A DNA stretch of 64,000 bases from Bacilli bacterium. GTDB taxonomy: Bacteria; Bacillota_I; Bacilli_A; RFN20; UBA1709. The stretch's first letter is position 1; each line of letters opens with the position of its first letter. Position numbers and translations under genes: made by a program. Positions 16,925 through 24,655 of this stretch are shown piece by piece. The stretch spans positions 1 to 64,000 of the forward strand of contig JAFTIF010000016.1 of NCBI GenBank assembly GCA_017457045.1. Reading direction: 5' to 3'. Below the pieces are notes generated by a model. The model saw only the letters and a list, made by a program, of their open reading frames with translations, searched no databases and was not told where the DNA came from.

Positions 16925-18668
16925 AAAGCTTTCAAAATATTATGGTGAATATAAAAAGTATGCTTTACTTACTCCATTATTTATGTTTTTAGAAGTAGCA
17001 TGTGAAATTACTATTCCTTTAATTACTGCAAAGTTAATTAATGAAGGGATTGGTACTATTGATGAATTTGGATATTCAATTGATGGTGATATTAATAAAG
17101 TAATTTTATATGGTGTGATTACTATTTTACTTGCATGCGCATCACTTTGCTTTGGAGCATTGGGTGCAAAATATGCAGTTAAAGGTGCACAAGGCTTAGC
17201 AAAGAATTTAAGAGAAGCAGAGTTTAGAAAGATTCAAGATTTTTCAAGTGCAAATATTGATAAGTTTTCAACTTCATCTTTAATTACACGTATGACTACA
17301 GATATTACTAGTACATCTAGTATGTTCCAAATGTTAACTAGAATGACAGTTAGAGCTCCATTAACATTTATTTTTGCTATTATCATGGCATTTATTATTA
17401 ATCCTAGAATTGCAGGTATTATTGCATGTGCAATTCCTATTATCGCAATTGTATTATTTACAGTTATGAGCAAAGCTCATCCTCATTTTAGAGCAATGCT
17501 TAAAAAGTATGATGGTATGAACTCTTCAGTTCAAGAAAACTTAATCGCTGTAAGAGTTGTTAAATCATTTGTTAGAGAAGATTATGAAATTGAAAAATTT
17601 GAAAATAGTTCATTGGAAGTTAGAAAAGCTCAATTAAGAGCAGAAAAAGTTATTATGTGGGCAAACCCCATCATGCAATTAGTTATTTGGTCATGTGTTG
17701 GTATTATTGCTTACTTTGCTGGTACTGAAATCATCATTGGTACTATGGAATTAGGAGACTTTAACAGTTTCTTAAGTTATTCAATGCAAATCTTAATGAA
17801 TGTTATGATGATTGCAATGATCTTTATGAACCTTGTTTTATCAAGAGCTAGTATGCAAAGAATTTGTGAAGTCTTAGATGAAGAAATTGATATTAAAGAT
17901 CCTGAAGATGGTGACTTAAAAGTAAAAGATGGATCAATTATTTTTAAAGATGTTGATTTTTCATATTTTAAAGATGAAAATAACTTAGCTTTAGAAAACG
18001 CTAGTATAAGTATTAAGTCTGGTGAAACTATTGGAATCATCGGAGGAACTGGTTCTTCCAAAACAACATTTGTATCGTTAATTCCTAGACTTTATGATGT
18101 TACTAAGGGTGAATTAATCGTTGGTGGTCATAATGTTAAAGAATATAAACAACAAGAGTTAAGAGACAATGTTGCAATGGTTTTACAAAAGAATGTCTTA
18201 TTCTCAGGAACTATTAAAGAAAACCTTAAATGGGGTGATTTAGAAGCAACTGATGAAGAAATTATCGAAGCATGTAAAAAAGCTCAAGCACATGATTTTA
18301 TTATGAGTTTTCCTGAAGGATATGAAACTGTTTTAGGCCAAGGCGGGGTTAATGTGTCTGGTGGCCAAAAACAAAGACTATGTATCGCAAGAGCATTATT
18401 AAAGAAACCTAAAATTATTATCTTAGATGACTCAACTAGTGCTGTTGATACTGCAACAGATGCAGCTATTAGACAAGCATTTAAAGAAACTTTAACTGAT
18501 GTTACAACTATTATCATTGCTCAAAGAATCTCATCTATTCAAGATTCAGATCGAATCATTGTTTTAGATGAAGGTAAGATTGATCAAGTTGGAACTCATG
18601 AAGAGTTATTAAAAACAAATGAAATATATCAAGAAGTTTATACTTCTCAAATGAAAGGAGCTGAATAG
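16917..18668 (+). CDS. Heterodimeric ABC exporter, degenerate-site half
   Basis: A 583-residue ABC half-transporter with six membrane helices (about 15-310) and an ATPase domain. Walker A is GGTGSSKTT and the signature is VSGGQ. Walker B reads ILDDSTSAVD, with Asp where the catalytic Glu should be. This marks the non-hydrolytic site of heterodimeric exporters such as BmrCD, LmrCD and TM287/288. Its partner follows after 3 bases and carries the matching altered signature. Likely exports drugs or lipid-like compounds under MarR control; the substrate is not visible. Confidence 0.92.
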   Translation: MIRKLSKYYGEYKKYALLTPLFMFLEVACEITIPLITAKLINEGIGTIDEFGYSIDGDINKVILYGVITILLACASLCFGALGAKYAVKGAQGLAKNLREAEFRKIQDFSSANIDKFSTSSLITRMTTDITSTSSMFQMLTRMTVRAPLTFIFAIIMAFIINPRIAGIIACAIPIIAIVLFTVMSKAHPHFRAMLKKYDGMNSSVQENLIAVRVVKSFVREDYEIEKFENSSLEVRKAQLRAEKVIMWANPIMQLVIWSCVGIIAYFAGTEIIIGTMELGDFNSFLSYSMQILMNVMMIAMIFMNLVLSRASMQRICEVLDEEIDIKDPEDGDLKVKDGSIIFKDVDFSYFKDENNLALENASISIKSGETIGIIGGTGSSKTTFVSLIPRLYDVTKGELIVGGHNVKEYKQQELRDNVAMVLQKNVLFSGTIKENLKWGDLEATDEEIIEACKKAQAHDFIMSFPEGYETVLGQGGVNVSGGQKQRLCIARALLKKPKIIILDDSTSAVDTATDAAIRQAFKETLTDVTTIIIAQRISSIQDSDRIIVLDEGKIDQVGTHEELLKTNEIYQEVYTSQMKGAE

Positions 18669-18671
18669 AGT

Positions 18672-20585
18672 ATGCCACCTAGAAGACATGGAGGATATCA
18701 AAAACCTCAAAATCTTAAAGCTTCTTTAGGAAGATTATTAGGCTACCTTAAACCATATACAGGTAAGCTTATTATAGTTACTATTTGTATTATTTCAGTT
18801 TCTTTATTATCAGTTGCGGGAACATATATGCTTAAAGTTTTAGTAGATGATGTTATCGCACCTTTAATGACACAATTTAAAACAACTGGTACATTTGATA
18901 GAGAACCTTTATTAAATGTTGTTATTGCAATGTTATCAATTTATGTAACAAGTGCATTCTTAAACTTATTATTCCACTTTATTATGATTCATATCTCAAC
19001 TGGAACTTTAAAGAAAATCCGTGATGATATGTTTAAACACTTACAAACATTACCAATTAGTTATTTTGATACACATAGTCATGGTGAGATTATGTCAAGT
19101 TTTACTAATGATACTGATGCGATTAGAGAAATGTTATCACAAGGTTTACCTAATATGTTATCATCACTTGTTTCATTAATTGGTGTATTTGTAATGATGT
19201 GTATTTTATCTTTACCTTTAACTGTAATCGTTGTTATCTCTTTATTTGTTATTTTAAAAATTATTTCTTATTTAGGAAGTAAATCTAGAAAGAACTATGC
19301 TTTACAACAAAAAGGTATTGCTTCAGTAAATGGATATATTGAAGAAATGATCGAAGGACAAAAAGTTGTTAAGGTCTTCTGTCATGAAGAAAAGATTAAA
19401 CAAGACTTCGATGTTATTAATGAAAATCTAAGAGAAGTAGCTACTAAAGCTCAATCTTATTCAATTGTTTTATTCCCTATTATGGGTAACTTAGGACACA
19501 TTCAATATGCAATTACAGCAATTATTGGTGCTTTATTTGCAATTGTCTTTACAGATGCTCCACTTATTGGTATTACAGCTGGTACATTAATTTCATTCTT
19601 ACAATATACTAAAAACTTCTCAAACCCTATCACTCAAATCTCTCAACAATTAACAGGCGTTATCTCAGCAGTAGCTGGAGCGGAAAGAATCTTTAGAATT
19701 ATTGATGAACCAAGTGAAGTGGATGAAGGTTATGTTACATTAGTAAATGCAACAAAAGATGAAGAAGGAAATATTATTGAAACTAATGAAGTTACTAATA
19801 TGTGGGCATGGAAACACCCTCATGAAGATGGAACAATTACTTATACTGAATTAAAAGGTGATGTAGTATTTGAAAATGTTGATTTCTCATATGTTCCTAA
19901 TAAACAAGTATTATATGATGTTAGTTTATGGGCAGACCCAGGGCAAAAGATTGCTTTTGTAGGATCAACTGGTGCAGGTAAAACAACTATTACTAACTTA
20001 ATCAATAGATTCTATGATATTCAAGATGGAAAGATTAGATATGATGGAATTAATATTAAAAAGATTAAAAAAGCAGACTTAAGAAGATCGTTAACTATGG
20101 TTTTACAAGATACTCACTTATTTACAGGTACAGTTATGGAAAACGTTAGATATGGTCGATTAGATGCGACTGATGAGGAAGTTATCGCAGCATGTAAATT
20201 AGCTAATGCAGATCACTTTATTCGTCACTTACAAGATGGATATAATACAATGCTTACAGGTGATGGTCAAAACTTATCTCAAGGTCAAAGACAATTATTA
20301 TCTATCGCAAGAGCTGCAGTTGCAAATCCTCCAGTACTTATCCTAGATGAAGCTACATCTAGTATTGATACTCGTACTGAAAAACATATCGAAAAAGGAA
20401 TGGACAGCTTAATGAATGGAAGAACTACATTTGTTATTGCTCATAGACTTTCAACTGTTAGAAACTCAAATGCTATTATGGTTTTAGAAAAAGGAAGAAT
20501 CATTGAACGCGGAGACCATGATGCATTAATAGACTTAAAAGGTAAGTATTATCAATTATATACAGGCTTATTTGAACTTGACTAG
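18672..20585 (+). CDS. Heterodimeric ABC exporter, catalytic half
   Basis: A 637-residue partner half-transporter with an extended N-terminus, six membrane helices (about 30-340) and an ATPase domain. Walker A is GSTGAGKTT. Walker B ILDEATSSID keeps the catalytic Glu. The ABC signature is LSQGQ rather than LSGGQ. In a head-to-tail dimer this altered signature faces the Asp-bearing Walker B of the upstream subunit. One site is therefore canonical and one degenerate, consistent with the family. An insertion at about 355-390, before the ATPase domain, is typical of LmrD/BmrD-like subunits. Confidence 0.92.
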   Translation: MPPRRHGGYQKPQNLKASLGRLLGYLKPYTGKLIIVTICIISVSLLSVAGTYMLKVLVDDVIAPLMTQFKTTGTFDREPLLNVVIAMLSIYVTSAFLNLLFHFIMIHISTGTLKKIRDDMFKHLQTLPISYFDTHSHGEIMSSFTNDTDAIREMLSQGLPNMLSSLVSLIGVFVMMCILSLPLTVIVVISLFVILKIISYLGSKSRKNYALQQKGIASVNGYIEEMIEGQKVVKVFCHEEKIKQDFDVINENLREVATKAQSYSIVLFPIMGNLGHIQYAITAIIGALFAIVFTDAPLIGITAGTLISFLQYTKNFSNPITQISQQLTGVISAVAGAERIFRIIDEPSEVDEGYVTLVNATKDEEGNIIETNEVTNMWAWKHPHEDGTITYTELKGDVVFENVDFSYVPNKQVLYDVSLWADPGQKIAFVGSTGAGKTTITNLINRFYDIQDGKIRYDGINIKKIKKADLRRSLTMVLQDTHLFTGTVMENVRYGRLDATDEEVIAACKLANADHFIRHLQDGYNTMLTGDGQNLSQGQRQLLSIARAAVANPPVLILDEATSSIDTRTEKHIEKGMDSLMNGRTTFVIAHRLSTVRNSNAIMVLEKGRIIERGDHDALIDLKGKYYQLYTGLFELD

Positions 20586-20589
20586 TAAG

Positions 20590-20616
20590 AAGGAGGGTAT
20601 AAACCCTCCTTTTCAA
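20590..20616 (+). terminator. Terminator of ABC operon
   Basis: Stem AAGGAGGG/CCCTCCTT (20590-20597 with 20604-20611), then T-rich sequence. Confidence 0.88.
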
Positions 20617-20643
20617 TTTCTTTAAAAATTTTTAAAAAATATA

Positions 20644-20672
20644 TTGCAATTTAGTTTATCTCATGGTAATAT
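20644..20672 (+). promoter_or_regulatory. Promoter of tRNA operon
   Basis: TTGCAA (20644-20649), 17-base spacer, TAATAT (20667-20672). A hairpin CGCTGA/TCAGCG (20678-20694), extended by ATATT/AATAT, follows at the expected transcript start. Confidence 0.65.
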
Positions 20673-20713
20673 ATTAACGCTGACCAGTTCAGCGAATATA
20701 TGAAAGATGAAAT

Positions 20714-20789
20714 GCTGACTTAGCTCAACTGGCAGAGCAGCCGACTTGTAATCGGCAGGTTGTAGGTTCGATTCCTATAGTCAGCACCA
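20714..20789 (+). tRNA. tRNA-Thr (anticodon TGT)
   Basis: Complete cloverleaf with encoded CCA. Acceptor GCTGACT pairs with AGTCAGC. The anticodon stem GCCGA/TCGGC holds loop CTTGTAA, giving anticodon TGT. The T loop GGTTCGATTCC is present. Confidence 0.96.
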
Positions 20790-20801
20790 TTTTTTTTAGA
20801 A

Positions 20802-20886
20802 GCCTTCTTGGCGAAATTGGTAGACGCACTAGACTTAGGATCTAGCGCCGCGAGGCGTAAGGGTTCGACTCCCTTAGAAGGCACCA
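20802..20886 (+). tRNA. tRNA-Leu (anticodon TAG)
   Basis: Class II tRNA of 85 bases with encoded CCA. Acceptor GCCTTCT pairs with AGAAGGC. Anticodon stem CTAGA/TCTAG holds loop CTTAGGA, giving TAG. A long variable arm GCCGCGAGGC and T loop GGTTCGACTCC follow. Twelve bases after tRNA-Thr, so co-transcribed. Confidence 0.96.
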
Positions 20887-20893
20887 TTTAAAA

Positions 20894-21430
20894 TGAAATT
20901 ACCCCCATTTATTGGACTGAAAATGTTACAATGAAATGGGGGTTTTATTATGAAATTAACAGTAAAAGATAAGTTGAAAATTGCAAAAGAACATGTAGAT
21001 AAAGGTGTTCCAATTCATGAGTTCGCAAAGAAATATAATTACAGCGCCTCAAATTTGAAATATTATTTTAGACTATATATTCGTTATGGAGATAAAGGAT
21101 TTCAATATCAAATGAAAATATATCAGCAAACATTATTAGAACATGATATTATACAAAGTATGTCAAGGAAAGGAAATTGTTTGGATAATTCTCCGACAGA
21201 AAACTTTTTTGGGAGATTAAAAGAAGAAATGTATTATGATAAAGAAGATACTTATGCTTCTTTAAATCATCTTAAAAAGGAAGTTGAAAAGTATATAAAA
21301 TATTATAACGAAAAAAACATAGTATCTAAATTATCTGTTCCTCCATCTGTTTATAGACAAATATTTTATGAACAATTATAATGGTGGTAGGAGTTCAATT
21401 ATTATTGTCCAAATAAATGGGGGAACCTCA
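20894..21430 (+). mobile_element. Internally deleted IS3-family (IS150-like) element
   Basis: The ends are inverted repeats starting with TGA. The left reads TGAAATTACCCCCATTTATT and continues GGAC; the right, on the other strand, reads TGAGGTTCCCCCATTTATTT and continues GGAC. The interior holds the start of the HTH orfA fused to the end of integrase orfB, so most of the roughly 1.3 kb of a full element is missing. No clear target duplication is seen. It begins 8 bases after tRNA-Leu. Confidence 0.82.
20950..21381 (+). pseudogene. Deleted IS3 transposase, OrfA start fused to OrfB end
   Basis: An open frame of 143 codons. Residues 1-57 are the OrfA helix-turn-helix (VKDKLKIAKEHV, YNYSASNLKYYFRLY). 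From about residue 58 it becomes the OrfB integrase end (IIQSMSRKGNCLDN, then ENFFGRLKEEMYYD and YIKYYNEK). The join is in frame, but the DDE core's first two acidic residues are gone; only the last Glu remains. It cannot be an active transposase. An HTH-only product that binds related element ends is conceivable. Confidence 0.85.
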
Positions 21431-21437
21431 GATTACT

Positions 21438-21475
21438 AATCTTGATACAATTAAATGTGTCAAGATTTTTTCTTT
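21438..21475 (+). terminator. Terminator downstream of IS remnant
   Basis: AATCTTGATACA (21438-21449) pairs with TGTGTCAAGATT (21456-21467), then TTTTTTCTTTTT. It is part of a repeat also found at 22553-22600. Confidence 0.75.
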
Positions 21476-21478
21476 TTA

Positions 21479-21531
21479 TAGGGGTTCAAGTCCCGTTACA
21501 CCTTTTATTTGCCCTGTGTGGGCTTTTTTTC
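21479..21531 (+). terminator. T-arm-like tRNA remnant followed by a second terminator
   Basis: AGGGGTTCAAGTCCC (21480-21494) looks like a tRNA T arm with a stem mismatch, but no other cloverleaf part precedes it. The hairpin GCCC-TGTGT-GGGC (21511-21523) with a T run follows. This could be the old 3' end of the tRNA operon, displaced by the IS insertion (inference). Confidence 0.45.
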
Positions 21532-21592
21532 TTTTTAAGGCTGTTTTTCAAGACAAAATTAATAAAAGAACACGTTTGAAGTTTTAACCTTT

Positions 21593-21638
21593 TAACGATT
21601 TCCCTCACTTTATAACGATTACTAACCTTTTAACGATT
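21593..21638. repeat. Three iteron-like TAACGATT boxes
   Basis: TAACGATT at 21593-21600, 21613-21620 and 21631-21638, spaced 20 and 18 bases. Two more copies at 25208-25215 and 25227-25234 are spaced 19. Near two helical turns apart, so they could bind a protein on one DNA face. Confidence 0.55.
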
Positions 21639-21648
21639 TACATATTGA

Positions 21649-21677
21649 TTGTATAAATTATGATTTTATTGTATAAT
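21649..21677 (+). promoter_or_regulatory. Promoter of Xre/zinc-ribbon gene
   Basis: TTGTAT (21649-21654), 17-base spacer, TATAAT (21672-21677). The start of transcription is about 120 bases before the gene, giving a structured leader. Confidence 0.75.
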
Positions 21678-21691
21678 CAGCTGATAGATAA

Positions 21692-21758
21692 ATTAGAAGT
21701 TAACGCTCGTTTCTAATACTACAAATGGTTTATTTCTCCCTACTAAACCATTAGTAGG
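21692..21758 (+). promoter_or_regulatory. Structured leader with mutually exclusive hairpins
   Basis: Hairpin 1 is ATTAGAA/TTCTAAT (21692-21717). Hairpin 2 is AATGGTTT/AAACCATT (21724-21752). Hairpin 3 is CCTACTA/TAGTAGG (21739-21758) and shares bases with hairpin 2, so only one can form. No T run follows. A switch acting on translation or RNA stability is possible. Confidence 0.45.
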
Positions 21759-21807
21759 TGTACTATGAAAGTTACATATATTATTATTAATGCGAAGGAG
21801 GTAGCTT

Positions 21808-22416
21808 ATGGATCAATTAAAAATTGGTAAATTTATTGCTGAATTTAGAAAACAAAAACAACTAACACAACTACAATTGGCAGATAAATTAGGTATCACT
21901 GATAAAGCAATCTCTAAATGGGAAAGAGGTATAGCAATGCCCGATACTTCGATTATGCTTGAATTATGTGATATTCTTTGCATCAGTGTAAATGAATTAT
22001 TAAGTGGGGAGAGGATAAACATGGAAAATAATAATAAAAAAAATGAACAATTATTACTTGATATGGCAAAAGAATTAGAGACAAAGAATAAAATAATTTG
22101 GTCGTCTATGTGGGCAATTATGATTGTAAGTATAACTGCTTTAATTGCAGGTATATTTATTGCAGCATTTTTGATACCAGAAGGAATTTGGCAACTTGTA
22201 ACAATAATTGGAATATGTATTGTGTTTTTGATACCATGTTTTTATGCATTAAAACTTGAAGTAAGTGTTGGTGCTTATAAATGTAAAAATTGTGGTCATG
22301 AAATTGTACCTACATATAAAGAAGTATTGATGGCAAAACATAGAGGATTTACTCGCTACTTAATGTGTCCAAAATGCAATAAACGCACATGGTGTAAGAA
22401 AATATTAAAAAAATAA
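21808..22416 (+). CDS. Membrane-bound Xre-type regulator with zinc ribbon
   Basis: A 202-residue protein. An N-terminal HTH_3 (about 7-60, LTQLQLADKLGITDKAISKW) is followed by a linker, two membrane helices (about 98-120 and 127-148), and a C-terminal zinc ribbon with CKNC…CPKC (about 158-195). This architecture occurs in Firmicute membrane-tethered Xre regulators. GGAGGT precedes the start. Its long structured leader and flanking repeats suggest a mobile cassette. Signal and targets unknown. Confidence 0.82.
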   Translation: MDQLKIGKFIAEFRKQKQLTQLQLADKLGITDKAISKWERGIAMPDTSIMLELCDILCISVNELLSGERINMENNNKKNEQLLLDMAKELETKNKIIWSSMWAIMIVSITALIAGIFIAAFLIPEGIWQLVTIIGICIVFLIPCFYALKLEVSVGAYKCKNCGHEIVPTYKEVLMAKHRGFTRYLMCPKCNKRTWCKKILKK

Positions 22417-22435
22417 TAAGTTTATTTCAGTTGAT

Positions 22436-22535
22436 TAAATTCCTATTTATCGTTTAGAAATAGGGGTATGCAAAACGCCTCTAGGGTATGAAAAATTTAG
22501 GTAGGGGTATGCAATTGTATTAAAATTGTGTAACG
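22436..22535. repeat. Dispersed intergenic repeat, copy 1
   Basis: 41 bases at 22436-22476 match 25158-25198 with one difference and can fold as CTATTT/AGAAATAG. After a variable middle with GGGTATG sub-repeats, a second conserved block GTATGCAATTGTATTAAAAT…TAACG ends at 22535. Both copies follow a gene end. Confidence 0.75.
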
Positions 22536-22552
22536 TTTCCATTTAAGATTAG

Positions 22553-22600
22553 GTTTGATACAGTAAAAGTGTCAAACTTTTTTGTTTTTCAGGGGTTCAA
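22553..22600 (+). terminator. Terminator plus AGGGGTTCAA box, second copy
   Basis: GTTTGATAC (22553-22561) pairs with GTGTCAAAC (22569-22577), then a T run and AGGGGTTCAA (22591-22600). The same order is seen at 21438-21489. Confidence 0.65.
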
Positions 22601-22673
22601 ATTTATTATTAGCAAAAAAAGAAAAATATTTTAAAAAAATATATATTTTTGAAGTTTTGGTCTATTTTATTCT

Positions 22674-22715
22674 AACCGCAAAAATATTGACACCATAAAG
22701 TTTTGCGGTTATAAT
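22674..22715 (+). promoter_or_regulatory. Strong promoter embraced by a 10-base inverted repeat
   Basis: TTGACA (22687-22692), 17-base spacer, TATAAT (22710-22715) is the consensus. AACCGCAAAA (22674-22683) and TTTTGCGGTT (22701-22710) are perfect inverted copies placed on both sides of the -35 box, as expected of a repressor operator. Confidence 0.8.
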
Positions 22716-22734
22716 TTGTGTAGGAGCTGATAAT

Positions 22735-23949
22735 ATGATAAAAAGAGAGTCGTTGTTAAACAAATTAATTGATTATAAAGATAAAGATATTATTAAGATA
22801 ATTACAGGTATAAGAAGATGCGGAAAATCTTATTTACTATTCAATATTTACTATAAATATTTAATAGAAAGTGGTGTTGAAAAAGATCATATTATTTTAA
22901 TTAATCTTGAATCTAAAAAGAATGAACATTTAAGGAATGCAGATGTTTTATATAAATATATTGAAAAAAATATTTTAGATGATGAAAAATACTATATTTT
23001 TATCGACGAAATACAAATGGTTGACAACTTTGAAGATGTAGTTAATGGAGTTAAAACGGATTTCAATTCAGATTTATATATTACTGGTTCAAATTCTAAA
23101 TTATTATCTAGTGATATTAATACAAGATTACGTGGTAGAGGTATTGAAATAAAAGTATATCCACTTTCTTTTAAAGAATATTATGAAAATATAGGTGGAG
23201 ATAAACAAACGGCTTTTAATAATTATGTATTATATGGAGGAATGCCTTATATAGCTACTTTAGATAAGGAATATGAAAAAGTTGAATATTTAAAGATGCT
23301 AAATGAAACTATTGGATTTAAAGATATTATTGAAAGAAATAAAATTAGAAATGAATCCCTTTTTAATTCTTTATTAGAATTATTGTGTTCGCAAATAGGC
23401 GGAGTAGTATCACCTAATAAAATTGCTAATACTTTGAAATCAAGTAATTATAAAACTGTTGATAATGAGACAATTTCAAATTATTTAAAACACATATGTG
23501 ATGGCTTTTTATTTTATAAAGCATCTAGATATGATTTAAAAGGTAAGGAATATTTAAAAACATTAAATAAATATTATGTATGTGATTTAGGATTGAGAAA
23601 TCAAAAGATAAATTTTAGACAAATAGAAATGACACATATTTTAGAAAATATAGTTTATTTAGAATTATTAAGAAGAAATTATATAGTGGATATAGGTAAA
23701 AATGATTCTCAAGAAATCGATTTTATTGCTAGAACACATAATGACTTATATTATATCCAAGTTTGTTTGTCTATTGAAAATCAAGAAACTAAAAAAAGAG
23801 AAGTTTCTGCATTCAAAGGATTAGATGATGGATATAAAAAGATTGTCATAACTATGGATAACAATCCGTTAATTAGATTAGATGATGGATACAAAATGAT
23901 TCACATTTATGACTTCTTATTAAACGAAAATATACTTAAAGAAATTTGA
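22735..23949 (+). CDS. AAA_14/DUF4143 ATPase
   Basis: A 404-residue P-loop ATPase of the AAA_14 + DUF4143 type. The N-terminal ATPase (1-170) has Walker A GIRRCGKS, Walker B YIFIDEIQ and sensor TGSNSKLL. The DUF4143 part (about 190-400) has a PD-(D/E)XK-like core (QEIDFIARTHND then YYIQV), with the usual Lys replaced. These proteins are abundant in gut bacteria; their function is not established and links to mobile elements or toxin-antitoxin behaviour are only suggested. It has a consensus promoter with a tight dyad, hence probable repression. Confidence 0.85.
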   Translation: MIKRESLLNKLIDYKDKDIIKIITGIRRCGKSYLLFNIYYKYLIESGVEKDHIILINLESKKNEHLRNADVLYKYIEKNILDDEKYYIFIDEIQMVDNFEDVVNGVKTDFNSDLYITGSNSKLLSSDINTRLRGRGIEIKVYPLSFKEYYENIGGDKQTAFNNYVLYGGMPYIATLDKEYEKVEYLKMLNETIGFKDIIERNKIRNESLFNSLLELLCSQIGGVVSPNKIANTLKSSNYKTVDNETISNYLKHICDGFLFYKASRYDLKGKEYLKTLNKYYVCDLGLRNQKINFRQIEMTHILENIVYLELLRRNYIVDIGKNDSQEIDFIARTHNDLYYIQVCLSIENQETKKREVSAFKGLDDGYKKIVITMDNNPLIRLDDGYKMIHIYDFLLNENILKEI

Positions 23950-23972
23950 TAAATTAGAATTTGTAGGTGTGA

Positions 23973-24470
23973 ATGATGAAAACTTTATATATGATTGGTG
24001 GCACTATGGGAGTTGGAAAAACAACAGTGTGCCAACAGCTCAAACAGGATTTACCGAATAGTGTATTTCTTGACGGAGATTGGTGTTGGGATGCAAATCC
24101 GTTCCAAGTAACTGATGAAACAAAAGCAATGGTGACAAATAATATTTGTTACTTACTCAATAATTTTCTGAAATGTTCTGCATACGAGAATATTATTTTT
24201 TGTTGGGTGATGCACGAGCAGAGAATTATCGATTCCATACTTAAGAAGCTGGATACACAAAACTGTGAGGTGAAATGCATCTCACTTGTAGCGGATGAAA
24301 AGACTCTGTGCGAAAGATTATCAATGGATGTAGAAAGAGGTATCCGTTTTGAAGATATAATTGAGAGAAGCATAGCAAGAATCCCGATGTATCAAGCACT
24401 CAATACCATTATAATTGATACAAACGCAAAGGATGTGGCTATGATTGCCAATGAGATTAAGCAGTTATAA
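23973..24470 (+). CDS. P-loop nucleotide kinase-like protein
   Basis: A 165-residue small P-loop protein of the AAA_18/nucleoside-kinase-like group. Walker A is GTMGVGKTT near the N-terminus, DGDW follows a strand as in shikimate-kinase-like folds, and an LSMDVERG lid segment is seen. Substrate not identifiable. Base use is visibly less A+T-rich than its neighbours (many CTG, GTG and GCG codons), suggesting recent transfer. GTAGGTGTGA precedes the two possible starts (23973, 23976). Confidence 0.75.
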   Translation: MMKTLYMIGGTMGVGKTTVCQQLKQDLPNSVFLDGDWCWDANPFQVTDETKAMVTNNICYLLNNFLKCSAYENIIFCWVMHEQRIIDSILKKLDTQNCEVKCISLVADEKTLCERLSMDVERGIRFEDIIERSIARIPMYQALNTIIIDTNAKDVAMIANEIKQL

Positions 24471-24527
24471 TACTGACAAATTAGAAGTTATCAAACTATT
24501 GAAAAAAACTATAAATAATGATATTTT

Positions 24528-24640
24528 TATAATAAAGATAGTTGTCATCGGAGAACTAGTGCCGTAGCACGATAGTTGATTAGGTGTCGAGTGAGCTCGG
24601 AATTGATGGTTATATGCCATGAGTTTCGAGTTTTTATTTT
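24528..24640 (+). promoter_or_regulatory. Leader RNA with antiterminator/terminator choice before GNAT gene
   Basis: A TATAAT at 24528-24533 starts a leader of about 100 bases. Hairpin A is AACTAGTGC-CGTA-GCAC-GA-TAGTT (24554-24577). Hairpin B is TCGAG/CTCGG (24587-24600). Hairpin C pairs CTCGGAATT plus ATGG (24596-24609) with CCAT plus AGTTTCGAG (24617-24630), followed by TTTTTATTTT. B and C share CTCGG, so they exclude each other: a transcription attenuator just before the ribosome site. Confidence 0.65.
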
Positions 24641-24655
24641 CAGGAGGAACTTAAA

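Noticed and set aside
20950..21381. Active IS3 transposase
   Set aside because: The integrase core with the first two catalytic acidic residues is deleted.
21479..21505. A third tRNA gene after the IS element
   Set aside because: Only a T-arm-like stretch with a stem mismatch is visible; D and anticodon arms are absent.
21593..21638. CRISPR array from the repeated TAACGATT boxes
   Set aside because: The repeats are only 8 bases, with spacers of 10-12 bases, and no cas gene is present.
24541..24640. T-box or known riboswitch (SAM, lysine, purine, THF) before the GNAT gene
   Set aside because: None of the signature sequences I know for these classes is present; only an attenuator logic is supported.
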